Under the pieces are notes generated by a model. It saw only the letters and a list, made by a program, of their open reading frames with translations. It was not told the DNA's origin and made no database searches. A stretch of DNA of 64,000 nucleotides from Tumebacillus amylolyticus (GTDB taxonomy: Bacteria > Bacillota > Bacilli > Tumebacillales > Tumebacillaceae), in assembly GCF_016722965.1 (NCBI RefSeq), contig NZ_JAEQNB010000004.1:1-64000 (forward strand). Direction: 5' to 3'. The position numbers were made by a program, and so were the translations under genes. Position 1 is the stretch's first letter. Each line of letters opens with the position of its first letter. Below are positions 8,484 through 16,730 of the stretch, piece after piece.

Positions 8484-9647
8484 ATGATGAAATTTGCCAA
8501 TGCACGGCGGCAGAATCCGAGGCAACTTGCGGGTACGGCACGTGCCGACCGCAGAACCAAAGTGTTGGTCAAAAGGTTGCAGCCGGGCGACATCGCCGTC
8601 CTGCATCACACCGACCTCGATGAAGTGGCGGCCGATGCGCTGATCAAAGCCCGCGTCCGTGCGGTGATCAACACGGCCCCTTCGATCTCTGGACGCTACC
8701 CAAACTTAGGCCCGCTCAAGCTCGTTCGAGCGGGAGTCCCTTTGCTCGATGCACAGGTACCAGATGTGCCGGATGTGCTGTCGGCGCTCGAAGAAGGCGG
8801 ACGCGTGCAGGTTCAGGAGAATCTGTGGCTCCTCGAAGAGCAAGTGCTGGGCTCCGTGGACTGGCTCGACGAAGAAGCGGTCTTGGCGCAGATGGCGCGC
8901 TCGATGAAAAACCTGCGGGCGGAACTTGAACAGTTCGTCGAGAACACGTTGACGTTTGCGAATTTGGAGAAAACGTTTTTTCTCAATGAACTACCTCAGT
9001 TGAGCCTGCGCCTGTCCATGCAGGATCGTCATGTACTGGTCGTCGTGCGCGGGCCGACGTACCGCGACGATTTGCGGGCGATTGCCTCGTACATACAAGA
9101 CGTAAGACCCGTGCTGATCGGCGTCGACGGGGGAGCAGATGCGTTGATGCAAGCCGGGTTTCGCCCGGATTTGATCGTCGGCGACATGGACTCGGTGAGC
9201 GATGAAGCGTTGGCAAGCGGAGCGGAGTTGATCGTGCACGCCTATCCGGACGGTCGTGCGCCGGGACTCTCCCGATTGGAAGATCTCGGCTTGCAATCGC
9301 ATCTCTACCCGGCGCCGGGCACCTCCGAGGACGTCGCGATGCTTCTCGCGCACGAACACGGCGCCGAGCTGATCGTGGCGGTCGGCACGCATTCGAACAT
9401 GATTGATTTTCTGGAAAAAGGCCGGCGCGGCATGGCGAGCACTGTGCTTACGCGCATGCGCATCGGCAACAAACTCGTCGACGCCAAGGGCGTTTCGCTG
9501 CTCTACGGCTCCAAAGTCGGGTGGCGGGCGGCGTTGGTGGTGGCAGGTGCGGCGATGGTGCCGATGGCGGTTTTGTTATGGTTGAACACGTCGACGCGCG
9601 TGTTTTTGCACCAGTTGGTTCTGAATTTGAAATTGCTGTGGTCCTGA
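8484..9647 (+). CDS. SteA-like putative cytokinetic ring protein
   Basis: A 387-residue protein with a thiamin-pyrophosphokinase-like nucleotide-binding fold at about residues 185-330. The key segment is GVDGGADALMQAGFRPDLI then VGDMDSVSD (213-240). One transmembrane helix lies near the C-terminus (about 350-375). This layout, with an SteB-like gene next to it, matches the SteA family described for corynebacterial division. The thiamine kinase resemblance is structural and thiamine metabolism is not implied. ATG 8484 and 8487 are both possible; GGGAGGT lies ten bases upstream. The next gene starts 23 bases after the stop. Confidence 0.75.
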   Translation: MMKFANARRQNPRQLAGTARADRRTKVLVKRLQPGDIAVLHHTDLDEVAADALIKARVRAVINTAPSISGRYPNLGPLKLVRAGVPLLDAQVPDVPDVLSALEEGGRVQVQENLWLLEEQVLGSVDWLDEEAVLAQMARSMKNLRAELEQFVENTLTFANLEKTFFLNELPQLSLRLSMQDRHVLVVVRGPTYRDDLRAIASYIQDVRPVLIGVDGGADALMQAGFRPDLIVGDMDSVSDEALASGAELIVHAYPDGRAPGLSRLEDLGLQSHLYPAPGTSEDVAMLLAHEHGAELIVAVGTHSNMIDFLEKGRRGMASTVLTRMRIGNKLVDAKGVSLLYGSKVGWRAALVVAGAAMVPMAVLLWLNTSTRVFLHQLVLNLKLLWS

Positions 9648-9670
9648 AGTTGACAGGAGGGGAGCACGAC

Positions 9671-10600
9671 GTGTACGGCATCCGCTATCACATTCTAACG
9701 CTCGTCGCTGTGTTTCTGTCGCTTGGGCTCGGGCTGTTGCTCGGGGGAACACTCGGTGAGCAAGTGATCGTCAAACAGCAAACCCAATTGCTTCAAAAAC
9801 TTGAAGATCGCTACACGCAAACCAAAGCGGACAACCTCAAACTCCAAAAACAATCTCTTGATCTCTCCCAACAAACGTCCGATCTGCAAAGCTTGATGTC
9901 GCAAGTCGGAGGCCATTATGTGCGGGACAAACTCGCCGGACAAAAAGTCGCCGTGCTGCAATTGCAGTCCGCCGACCTCACCGCGATTCGCTCCACGCTT
10001 GAAGCTGCGGGAGCCAACTTGACCACGACGGCGGAAGTGACCGATGCGCCGGGGCTGCTCACCGCCTTGCAAACCGATGAAGTGGCGGATCTGCTCGGGG
10101 TTGGCAAGGACGCTGATGAGAGCCGACGAAGTTCGGCCCTTGCCAAGAATCTCGTCCAAGAGCTCTACGGAAACGAGCAGGGGACAGAAAGCGAGCCATC
10201 CACCCAGAGCCTCGGCCCGGTCACAGACTGGCTCAAATCGCACAACTACTTGACCGTCACAGGCACCGTCGGCAGCAAGCCCGACCATCTCGTTCTCGTC
10301 GGCGGGGCGAGCGACGCGACGGTTCTGCGCTTACGAAAACTGGACTTGCCGTTGGTCCAACAACTGCGCGAGGCGGGCTTACATACGGTCGGAGTGGAGC
10401 GCTCCGACGTCGCACATTCCAGCATCGCGAATTTCTCCGACGGCGGGTTCTCGACCGTGGACAACATCGACCACGTCACAGGCCGTGTCGCGCTGATCGA
10501 CGTGCTGAGCGGTGCGGTCGGTCACTACGGCACCAAGAAAACAGCCCAAGCCCTGCTTCCGTACGTCACGAACGCCAAGGAGGTCTCCATCACGAGATGA
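9671..10600 (+). CDS. SteB-like membrane protein (MctB/copper transporter family)
   Basis: A 309-residue protein with one N-terminal transmembrane segment (about residues 5-25, VAVFLSLGLGLLLGGTLG). A coiled coil of about 60 residues rich in Gln, Leu and Lys follows, then an outside globular domain. Relatives are annotated as copper transporter (MctB) or SteB; the copper label is inherited and not shown by any metal motif here. GTG 9671 is chosen because AGGAGGGG lies seven to eight bases upstream. Its stop overlaps the next start (ATGA), so translation is coupled. Confidence 0.72.
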   Translation: MYGIRYHILTLVAVFLSLGLGLLLGGTLGEQVIVKQQTQLLQKLEDRYTQTKADNLKLQKQSLDLSQQTSDLQSLMSQVGGHYVRDKLAGQKVAVLQLQSADLTAIRSTLEAAGANLTTTAEVTDAPGLLTALQTDEVADLLGVGKDADESRRSSALAKNLVQELYGNEQGTESEPSTQSLGPVTDWLKSHNYLTVTGTVGSKPDHLVLVGGASDATVLRLRKLDLPLVQQLREAGLHTVGVERSDVAHSSIANFSDGGFSTVDNIDHVTGRVALIDVLSGAVGHYGTKKTAQALLPYVTNAKEVSITR

Positions 10601-11295
10601 ACGGCTATCCCAAGATCGAACGCTATCGAAAAAAAGTCGCCGTCCTCATCCCGGCGTGGAACGAGGGAGACATCATCGACCGCACGATTCTCGCCGTCCG
10701 CACGCTGGATGCCGTCACGGAGATCATCGTCATCGACGACTGCTCGACCGATGAAACCTACCGCATCTCCCTGGAGTCGGGCGCACGAGTTGTGCGCCAT
10801 CGCAACAACCACGGCAAGGGAGCCGCGCTCTACTCCGGCATCCTCAGCACCGATGCGGAAATCGTCGTGTTTCTCGATGCCGACATGGGCGAGACGGCTG
10901 TCGAGATCGAAAAATTGCTCCGCCCGGTGCTCGAAGATCGCTGTGACATGACCATCGGTCGTCTCCCAAGCCCCTTGCGCGGCGGATTCGGTCTGGTCAA
11001 AGGCTTCGCACGACGCGGGATCAAACATCTCTCCGGCGTCGAACTTCAAGCTCCGCTCTCCGGTCAACGCGTGCTCAACCGCCGCGTGCTCGATGCGATC
11101 GGACGGCTTGGCAACGGGTACGGTGTCGAAGTTGCGATGACGATTGACGCTGCCCGCAAAGGCATGCGGCTCTTGGAAGTGGAAGTGGACATGAAAAATC
11201 GCGAGTACGGTCGAGACCTGCGCGGCTTCCTTCACAGAGGCAAGCAACTTCTGCAGATCGCGCGCGTGCTCCTCAACAGGTGGCAGATGAGATGA
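10597..11295 (+). CDS. Family 2 glycosyltransferase
   Basis: A 232-residue GT-A fold enzyme. The start VAVLIPAWNEGDIIDRTI and the acidic motifs IVIDDCSTDET and FLDADMGET (the DxD type) are clear. No transmembrane domain is evident, so it probably works at the inner membrane face, moving a sugar from a nucleotide or polyprenyl donor. It overlaps by four bases with both the gene before and the gene after it, forming a tight coupled operon with steA-like, steB-like and a polyprenyl-phosphate transferase. The sugar and acceptor are unknown. Confidence 0.85.
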   Translation: MNGYPKIERYRKKVAVLIPAWNEGDIIDRTILAVRTLDAVTEIIVIDDCSTDETYRISLESGARVVRHRNNHGKGAALYSGILSTDAEIVVFLDADMGETAVEIEKLLRPVLEDRCDMTIGRLPSPLRGGFGLVKGFARRGIKHLSGVELQAPLSGQRVLNRRVLDAIGRLGNGYGVEVAMTIDAARKGMRLLEVEVDMKNREYGRDLRGFLHRGKQLLQIARVLLNRWQMR

Positions 11296-12170
11296 ACCCT
11301 TTTTTCAATGACACGATGTTACGGCTGATCGCATGCATTCTGCTCTCGTTCTGGGGCGGCTATCTCTTGACGAACCAACTGATGGAGCCTTTGAAAAAAG
11401 CGTTCGTCGCCGCCGGCTTCGTCCGCTCCAACTATCGCGGTCAACACATCCCCGTCGGACTCGGCGTTTCGCTGTGGGGCGGGGTTTTTGGCACGATGGC
11501 GCTGCTGCTGATGGTGGGCGATGTCTTCCACATGTCCTGGTTGCAACAAAAAGACCTGTTGGCGATCCTCACGGTGAGCACCGGATTTCTCGTCATCGGC
11601 CTGCTCGACGACCTCGCCGGAAACCGCGACACGACAGGGCTGATCGGGCACATTCGCCGTTGGCTGACACAGGGGGAAGTGACGACCGGTTTTTTGAAAG
11701 CGGTGTTCGGACTCCTGCTCGGCTTCCTCGGTGCGTACTTGAGCGGGGCAGAGGGCTGGCGGTTGTTGCTCGGCGGGTTGACCGTTGCGCTGTCCGCAAA
11801 CTCGATGAATTTGCTCGACCTGCGGCCCGGACGGGCTTGCAAGGGCGTTTTTTTCTCCCTCGTGCTGCTGTCCTTGGTTTCGATGCGCGGGTTGGAGAGC
11901 CCGGCGTTCTGGCTGTTGCTTGGCGCAACTCTTGCGTACTTCCCCGATGACTTGCGCGCCTGCACGATGATGGGCGACGCCGGTTCGAATTTGCTCGGCG
12001 GGGGCGTCGGGATGTTGGTCGTGTTGACCTGTTCAACGACGACGCTTGGCGTTTGGCTTGCGGCGTTGGTGATCTTGCACCTCTACGCGGAGAAATACTC
12101 GATCTCGGAGACCATCGAGCGCAACCGACTTTTGCGCTGGATCGACGTCCTCGGAAGGCAAGCATCCTGA
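11292..12170 (+). CDS. MraY/WecA-like polyprenyl-phosphate glycosyl-1-phosphate transferase
   Basis: A 292-residue multi-pass protein (about nine or ten helices). The family's catalytic features are recognisable: GLLDDLAGNRD in a cytoplasmic loop (the DD motif), NSMNLLDLRPGRACK and MGDAGSNLLGG. Members move a sugar-1-phosphate to undecaprenyl phosphate. It is shorter than typical MraY or WecA (320-360 residues). The real MraY would normally sit in the dcw cluster, so this is a paralogue, perhaps for a secondary wall polymer. The start overlaps the GT2 stop (ATGA). Confidence 0.82.
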   Translation: MNPFFNDTMLRLIACILLSFWGGYLLTNQLMEPLKKAFVAAGFVRSNYRGQHIPVGLGVSLWGGVFGTMALLLMVGDVFHMSWLQQKDLLAILTVSTGFLVIGLLDDLAGNRDTTGLIGHIRRWLTQGEVTTGFLKAVFGLLLGFLGAYLSGAEGWRLLLGGLTVALSANSMNLLDLRPGRACKGVFFSLVLLSLVSMRGLESPAFWLLLGATLAYFPDDLRACTMMGDAGSNLLGGGVGMLVVLTCSTTTLGVWLAALVILHLYAEKYSISETIERNRLLRWIDVLGRQAS

Positions 12171-12236
12171 ATTTCCCGCTAGCATCTCACATCTCCATCC
12201 CCTATCATAGGAACGATAGGAAGGCGGGGATGCACG

Positions 12237-13403
12237 ATGAAAAAAAAGATCTGGCTCGCCACGCTCGTCGCAGCAGCCGGAACACTGCTCGCCGCGACCC
12301 CTTACGCGCTTAAAAAAGGACAGTCCCCCGCACAGCCGACTCTCGCGGAACCTGTTGCCACAGAATCGACTCCGGCAGACGGCCCGACGTTCGGACCACC
12401 GATGCCGGACTGGCAATCGGAACTCACGCAACCGTTGGCGGTGCTCGGGTACTACACCGTTTCCAATACGAACAAGTCTTCGCTGAACTCGCTGAATTCA
12501 TTTGGCGGCGGGTTCTTGAACCAGATGACGACGATGACCTTCTCGGCCCAAGCAGACGGCAGCATTGCAGGCCAAGCTCCGCCGGACGGCATGCAAGCGG
12601 CACAACAGAAGCAAGTCAAAGCGTTGGCGTCTCTGACCAACGGCAAGGACGGCTTCTCAAAGGACGTGGCGCATGCGGTTCTCAGCGACCCGAACTTGCG
12701 CGGGCGGTTGGTTCAAAACGCAGTCGTCCTTTGTCGGCAGGGTGGGTATGGCGGGGTCAACGTCGACTTTGAAAACATGTTGCCGAGTGACCGTGCGAAT
12801 TTCACGGCCTTCATGACCGAACTTGCAAACGGGTTGCACGCGGACGGAAGGACGCTGACGATCTCCGTCATGGCGAAGACGTCCGACTTCCCGAAAAGCG
12901 ATTGGATCGGCACGTTCGACTATGCAGCACTGGGACAAGTGGCCGATCAGATTCAACTCATGACCTATGACCAGCACGGCACATGGGGCGAACCGGGTGC
13001 TGTCGCGGGTCTGCCGTGGGTGGAGAAAGTGGTACGCTACGCTTCTTCGCAGATCCCTTCGCAAAAACTCCTGCTCGGGATCGCCGCTTATGGCTACGAC
13101 TGGAACATGGGGGACGCAGGGAAGAACAAAGCCATTCCGTTGAAAAACATCCCGGCGCTCTTGAACAAAACCGGAGCCCAAGCCCAGTGGAACGACGCCG
13201 AACAATCGCCGTACTTCACGTACACGGCCGACGACGGTTCCACGCACAACGTCTGGTACGAAAACCCGCAATCCATTGAAACCAAAGCCAAACTCGTCTC
13301 GCACTACCACCTCGGCGGCATTGCGATGTGGAAGATGGGATTTGAGGACAATTCCTTCTGGCAAGCGGTGAAAACCGGGTTGCAAGTACCGCAAGGACAG
13401 TAG
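12237..13403 (+). CDS. Secreted glycoside hydrolase family 18 protein
   Basis: A 388-residue protein with an N-terminal signal or anchor (MKKKIWLATLVAAAGTLLAA). A GH18 barrel of the cortex-lytic/YaaH-YdhD type follows. The active-site strand reads GVNVDFENM, giving the catalytic Glu of the DxxDxDxE-like motif in a relaxed form. The following strands ISVMAKTSD and IQLMTYDQHGTWGEPG are also typical. LysM repeats, often found in spore members, are absent. It may cleave peptidoglycan or chitin-like glycans. A GGAAGGCGGGG site precedes the start, and a terminator follows. Confidence 0.85.
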   Translation: MKKKIWLATLVAAAGTLLAATPYALKKGQSPAQPTLAEPVATESTPADGPTFGPPMPDWQSELTQPLAVLGYYTVSNTNKSSLNSLNSFGGGFLNQMTTMTFSAQADGSIAGQAPPDGMQAAQQKQVKALASLTNGKDGFSKDVAHAVLSDPNLRGRLVQNAVVLCRQGGYGGVNVDFENMLPSDRANFTAFMTELANGLHADGRTLTISVMAKTSDFPKSDWIGTFDYAALGQVADQIQLMTYDQHGTWGEPGAVAGLPWVEKVVRYASSQIPSQKLLLGIAAYGYDWNMGDAGKNKAIPLKNIPALLNKTGAQAQWNDAEQSPYFTYTADDGSTHNVWYENPQSIETKAKLVSHYHLGGIAMWKMGFEDNSFWQAVKTGLQVPQGQ

Positions 13404-13414
13404 AGCAAGCCGAT

Positions 13415-13460
13415 AAAAAAAAGACCTCGTCCCAGCTCGGCTGGTCGGAGGTCTTTTTTG
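13415..13460. terminator. Bidirectional terminator
   Basis: Stem AAGACCTC(GT)CCAG / CTGG(TC)GGAGGTCTT flanked by A- and T-runs, between the convergent GH18 and lipoprotein genes. Confidence 0.85.
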
Positions 13461-13471
13461 CGATTCCGTTT

Positions 13472-13846
13472 CTATTGCTGTTGTTGCATGCGCTTCTGCA
13501 GTTCCTTCACGATCCAATCCTGCGTCGCGGCATCGAGTTTGCCGCCGTTGTTCTGAACGGCTTGCTCGATGACCTGTTGGACGATTTGGTCGCCCAACTT
13601 TTTCTCTGCGTCGACGACCGCTTGGTTTTTCATGAGGTCGCCCATGAAGGACTCGACTTTGTCCTTGGTGGCGTTGGCGGCCGACATCAGTTTGTTTTTC
13701 AACTCGGTGTTGTTCTGCAGTTTGTTCAACGCATCTTGCGCCGACTGCTGAAGTTGGTTGCTCACGTCTTGCGAGCATCCCGCCGAAGTCATCGCGGTGC
13801 AAAGCAGTGCCCCGGTGAGCAAGAGGAGGGTCAGTTGTTTTTTCAT
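13472..13846 (-). CDS. Small lipoprotein, unknown function
   Basis: A 124-residue protein. It has a short lipoprotein signal (MKKQLTLLLLTGALLC...TSAGC), so the cysteine near residue 24 should be lipidated. The mature part is Gln, Lys and Ala rich, probably helical, and ends in MQQQQ. No known domain is recognised. It lies 14 bases downstream of the DUF2627-type gene on the same strand and is likely cotranscribed with it. Start ATG 13846 has an AAGGAG site in the gap. Confidence 0.65.
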   Translation of the reverse strand: MKKQLTLLLLTGALLCTAMTSAGCSQDVSNQLQQSAQDALNKLQNNTELKNKLMSAANATKDKVESFMGDLMKNQAVVDAEKKLGDQIVQQVIEQAVQNNGGKLDAATQDWIVKELQKRMQQQQ

Positions 13847-13860
13847 GAATTCCACACTCC

Positions 13861-14100
13861 TTACTTGGTTTTCCAAGCCGGCGGGCGTACTTTGTTCTGC
13901 TTGCGGTCGCGGTAGAACACAAATCCGCCGAGGAACGACAATCCTCCAACCATCAACACGCTGCCGATCAACACTTTCCACCAGATCACAATCTCCGGAT
14001 TCGCGATCTTGTCCACAATCGCGATGCGGATCAAGTTCAGCCCGTATCCGGACAACACAAAGATCCCAATCAGGATCACCCATACGATGAAACGTCCCAC
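13861..14100 (-). CDS. DUF2627 family membrane protein (YqzF-like)
   Basis: A 79-residue protein with two transmembrane helices (about residues 5-27 and 40-63) and the ending FYRDRKQNKVRP, similar to Bacillus YqzF. In Bacillus subtilis yqzF lies beside bkdR, and here it is also directly beside bkdR but divergent. The function is unknown. An AAAGGA site precedes ATG 14100. Confidence 0.8.
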   Translation of the reverse strand: MGRFIVWVILIGIFVLSGYGLNLIRIAIVDKIANPEIVIWWKVLIGSVLMVGGLSFLGGFVFYRDRKQNKVRPPAWKTK

Positions 14101-14220
14101 GATCTATCCGTCCTTTCTCAAGGTCCATGCTTCTCTCTAGCATACGCTTTCGTTACCTACTATATCGTACGATTCCAACACCTTCAAGAAGGAGATCAAC
14201 CTCCCCTGACGAAGTAATTC

Positions 14221-14250
14221 TTTGCATGCAATTTTTTTCACACATGCAAA
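14221..14250 (+). promoter_or_regulatory. Inverted repeat upstream of bkdR
   Basis: TTTGCATG (14221-14228) and CATGCAAA (14243-14250) form a perfect 8-bp inverted repeat just before bkdR, followed by another TTGCA. The TTGCA core recurs in the repeats upstream of the bkd operon, so this may be a BkdR site for autoregulation. This is inference only. Confidence 0.4.
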
Positions 14251-14265
14251 GAGTTGCAGAGTAGG

Positions 14266-16353
14266 ATGGGGGTACTTGTCTTGATATATGCATTGATTGT
14301 AGGAGCGGGCCGCGGGGGGACGGCGATGCTTCGCGCTTTTCACGATTTGTCCTCTGTATCTGTCATCGGCGTCGTTGACATCGACGAGCAGGCACCGGGG
14401 ATGGTGCTGGCTCGCGAATTTGGCATCCGAACGGGGCGCAGTGTGGAGGAATTCGCCTCGGAGCAGATCACCGTTGTATTTGAAGCGACGGGGGATCGAC
14501 AGGCGTATGAAGCGATTCGCGGCCACCTGTCTGAGCGCACGGCGTTGATTCCGGGTGAAGTGGCGAATTTCATGATGCGACTGTTGCTGGAGAAGGAAGG
14601 TCTGATCCACGAACTGACGATCACCAACCAGAAGCTCGGCGTCGTTCTCAACTCGACGCACGACGCGATGATCGCGATCAACGACCAGGGCATCATCACC
14701 CTGTTCAACGCCGCAGCAGAACGCCTCTCCGGAGAGCGTGCCGACGAAATGATCGGGGAATTGGCGAGTGTCGTTATCCCGAATTCGCGACTGCACGTTG
14801 TACTGGAAAGCGGCGAACCGGAATTGAACCAACTGCAAGTCCTCGATACGAACCGCATCATCACCAACCGCGTACCGGTGCGTGACGAGCACGGCAACCT
14901 CGCGGGGGCGGTCGCCGTTTTTCGCGACATCACGGAAATTCAGACGCTGGCCGAGGAAGTCACCGACCTCAAGGAATTTCGCATGCTGCTCGAAGCGATC
15001 ATCAATTCGACCCAAGACGCGATCTCGGTCGTTGACAAAGAAGGCCGCGGGATCATGATCAACCCGGCGTACACGCGTCTGACGGGGCTGACCGAAATGG
15101 ACATCATCGGCAAACCGGCCGATGCCGACATTGCAGAGGGCGAGTCGATGCACATGCAAGTCTTGAAAACGCGCCGTCCCGTGCGCGGGGTCTCGATGAA
15201 ACTCGGGCCCAAACGCCGCGAAGTGCTCGTCAACGTCGCTCCGATTGAAGTCGACGGCGAACTCAAAGGCTCGGTCGGGATCGTCCACGACATCTCCGAA
15301 ATCAAGAAGTTGACCGACGAACTCAACCAAGCCAAGCAGTTGATCCGCAAACTGCAAGCGAAATACACGTTCGAAGACATCATCGGCACCTCCAACGAGA
15401 TGGTCATGGCGATTGAACAGGCGAAAAAAGCGGCCGAAACGCCCGCCACCGTCCTCCTGCGCGGCGAGTCGGGGACGGGGAAGGAACTTTTTGCCCATGC
15501 GATTCACAATTTGAGCGCCCGGCGTTTTAACCAGTTCATCCGCGTCAATTGTGCGGCTCTCTCCGAGTCGCTTTTGGAATCGGAGCTGTTCGGGTATGAG
15601 GAGGGCGCGTTTACCGGAGCGAGACGAGGCGGCAAAAAAGGCCTGTTCGAAGAAGCGTCCGGCGGGACGATTTTTCTCGATGAAATCGGGGAACTCTCCA
15701 TGCACATGCAGGCGAAAATTCTGCGCGTCCTGCAGGAAAAGGAAATTCTCCGCGTCGGCGGGGCCAAGGCACTGCCCGTGAACGCCCGCGTCATCGCCGC
15801 CACCAACGTCAATCTCGAACGCGCCATCCAGCAGGGGCAGTTCCGCGAAGACCTCTACTACCGCTTGAACGTCCTGCCGATCATCATCCCGCCGATGAGG
15901 TATCGCAAGGGCGACATCGAAACGATCTCACATCGCCTGATCGCGAAATTCAACGAGGAATACGGTCGCAAAGTCGAGCTCATCTCGCCGTCGGCGCTCG
16001 TGCGGATGCGCGATTATTCGTGGCCGGGCAACGTCCGTGAATTGGAGAATGCGATCGGACGCGCGATGATCCAGATGAAGTTCACGGAGACGGTGATTGA
16101 GCCGCATCACTTGATCCTTTACGGAGAAGCGGCCAGCGGGGTGAAGGAAACGACGCTCCCCGTGCCGGTCGCCGCGTTCCACGAACCGGAAGGGGAGTTG
16201 CAGACGCTCGATGATGTGGTGGGTCGCGCCGAACGCCAACATCTTGAACTCGTCTTGCAGAAAACCAAGGGCAACAAAACCGAAGCCGCCAAATTGCTCG
16301 GCATCGCCGTGCGCAGTCTGTATTACAAGTTGGAAAAGTACGGCATGCAATAA
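14266..16353 (+). CDS. bkdR: Sigma-54-dependent activator BkdR
   Basis: A 695-residue enhancer-binding protein. The N-terminal about 100 residues resemble a Rossmann domain (IVGAGRGGTAML). Two PAS domains follow (about 125-235 and 240-355). The AAA+ domain carries Walker A GESGTGKE (near 398), the sigma-54 contact GAFTGA (near 446) and the FLDEIGELS Walker B. A Fis-type HTH ends the protein (NKTEAAKLLGIAVRSLYYKL). It sits directly before the branched-chain catabolic operon, which has a sigma-54 promoter, as in Bacillus. The start is uncertain: ATG 14266 has a poor ribosome binding site, and TTG codons at 14254 or 14281 are possible. Confidence 0.92.
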   Translation: MGVLVLIYALIVGAGRGGTAMLRAFHDLSSVSVIGVVDIDEQAPGMVLAREFGIRTGRSVEEFASEQITVVFEATGDRQAYEAIRGHLSERTALIPGEVANFMMRLLLEKEGLIHELTITNQKLGVVLNSTHDAMIAINDQGIITLFNAAAERLSGERADEMIGELASVVIPNSRLHVVLESGEPELNQLQVLDTNRIITNRVPVRDEHGNLAGAVAVFRDITEIQTLAEEVTDLKEFRMLLEAIINSTQDAISVVDKEGRGIMINPAYTRLTGLTEMDIIGKPADADIAEGESMHMQVLKTRRPVRGVSMKLGPKRREVLVNVAPIEVDGELKGSVGIVHDISEIKKLTDELNQAKQLIRKLQAKYTFEDIIGTSNEMVMAIEQAKKAAETPATVLLRGESGTGKELFAHAIHNLSARRFNQFIRVNCAALSESLLESELFGYEEGAFTGARRGGKKGLFEEASGGTIFLDEIGELSMHMQAKILRVLQEKEILRVGGAKALPVNARVIAATNVNLERAIQQGQFREDLYYRLNVLPIIIPPMRYRKGDIETISHRLIAKFNEEYGRKVELISPSALVRMRDYSWPGNVRELENAIGRAMIQMKFTETVIEPHHLILYGEAASGVKETTLPVPVAAFHEPEGELQTLDDVVGRAERQHLELVLQKTKGNKTEAAKLLGIAVRSLYYKLEKYGMQ

Positions 16354-16378
16354 GTTGCGCATTCCTGAAAAAACTTGC

Positions 16379-16415
16379 TTGCAAAAAACTGCGCAACTTT
16401 GCAAAATACTGCACA
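16379..16415 (+). promoter_or_regulatory. Direct repeats, putative BkdR upstream activating sequence
   Basis: TTGCAAAAAACTGCGCA at 16379-16395 and TTGCAAAATACTGCACA at 16399-16415, identical at 15 of 17 positions. They are 20 bp apart, about two helical turns, and roughly 100 bp upstream of the sigma-54 promoter. This is the expected spacing for enhancer binding. Confidence 0.6.
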
Positions 16416-16419
16416 CCTC

Positions 16420-16455
16420 AAAAGAGTTCACCGTATAGGGAGAACTCTTTTTTGT
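16420..16455 (+). terminator. Terminator of bkdR
   Basis: Stem AAGAGTTC / GAACTCTT with a 12-nt loop and T-run. It separates bkdR from the bcd operon, which must therefore use its own promoter. Confidence 0.8.
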
Positions 16456-16483
16456 ATAAAAAATGACCGATGTATCAGGGTTT

Positions 16484-16497
16484 TGTAATCGCTTTCA
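16484..16497 (+). promoter_or_regulatory. cre site (CcpA) before the bkd operon
   Basis: TGTAATCGCTTTCA fits the Bacillus catabolite responsive element TGWNANCGNTNWCA at every fixed position. It lies between the upstream repeats and the -24 element, where CcpA could block activation in the presence of preferred carbon sources. Confidence 0.65.
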
Positions 16498-16503
16498 AAA
16501 AAC

Positions 16504-16520
16504 TTGGCATCGATCTTGCA
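16504..16520 (+). promoter_or_regulatory. Sigma-54 promoter of the bkd operon
   Basis: TTGGCATCGATCTTGCA has the invariant GG at -24 and GC at -12 separated by ten bases, close to consensus TTGGCAC-N5-TTGCA. With BkdR next to it, this is the promoter for bcd and the downstream genes. Confidence 0.88.
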
Positions 16521-16730
16521 TATATAAATTGGCGTGAACGAGAAAAAGCCAATATTTTTTCCGACCCAAACTTATACGGACGGTGGATGTAGCAGAAACT
16601 GTCCATATATGCCGTTCACTACCACCCTAGACATAAGTTGTGGTATTCTGTTGCTTGTGAATAGGGTGTTCGAAAAAAAGTCACTCACTCTCCAATCACA
16701 CTACGCAAAACACCTGAAGGGGGCACTATT
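16521..16730 (+). other. Long 5' leader of bcd
   Basis: About 200 nt lie between the -12 element and the bcd start. Small stems are visible, for example ACCAC / GTGGT at 16621-16643, but no known riboswitch or terminator. A short open frame here lacks support. GAAGGGGG serves as the bcd ribosome binding site at its end. Confidence 0.5.

Noticed and set aside
14137-15705. Minus-strand open frame opposite bkdR
   Set aside because: No start signal, no recognisable domain; bkdR on the plus strand has full AAA+ and HTH motifs.
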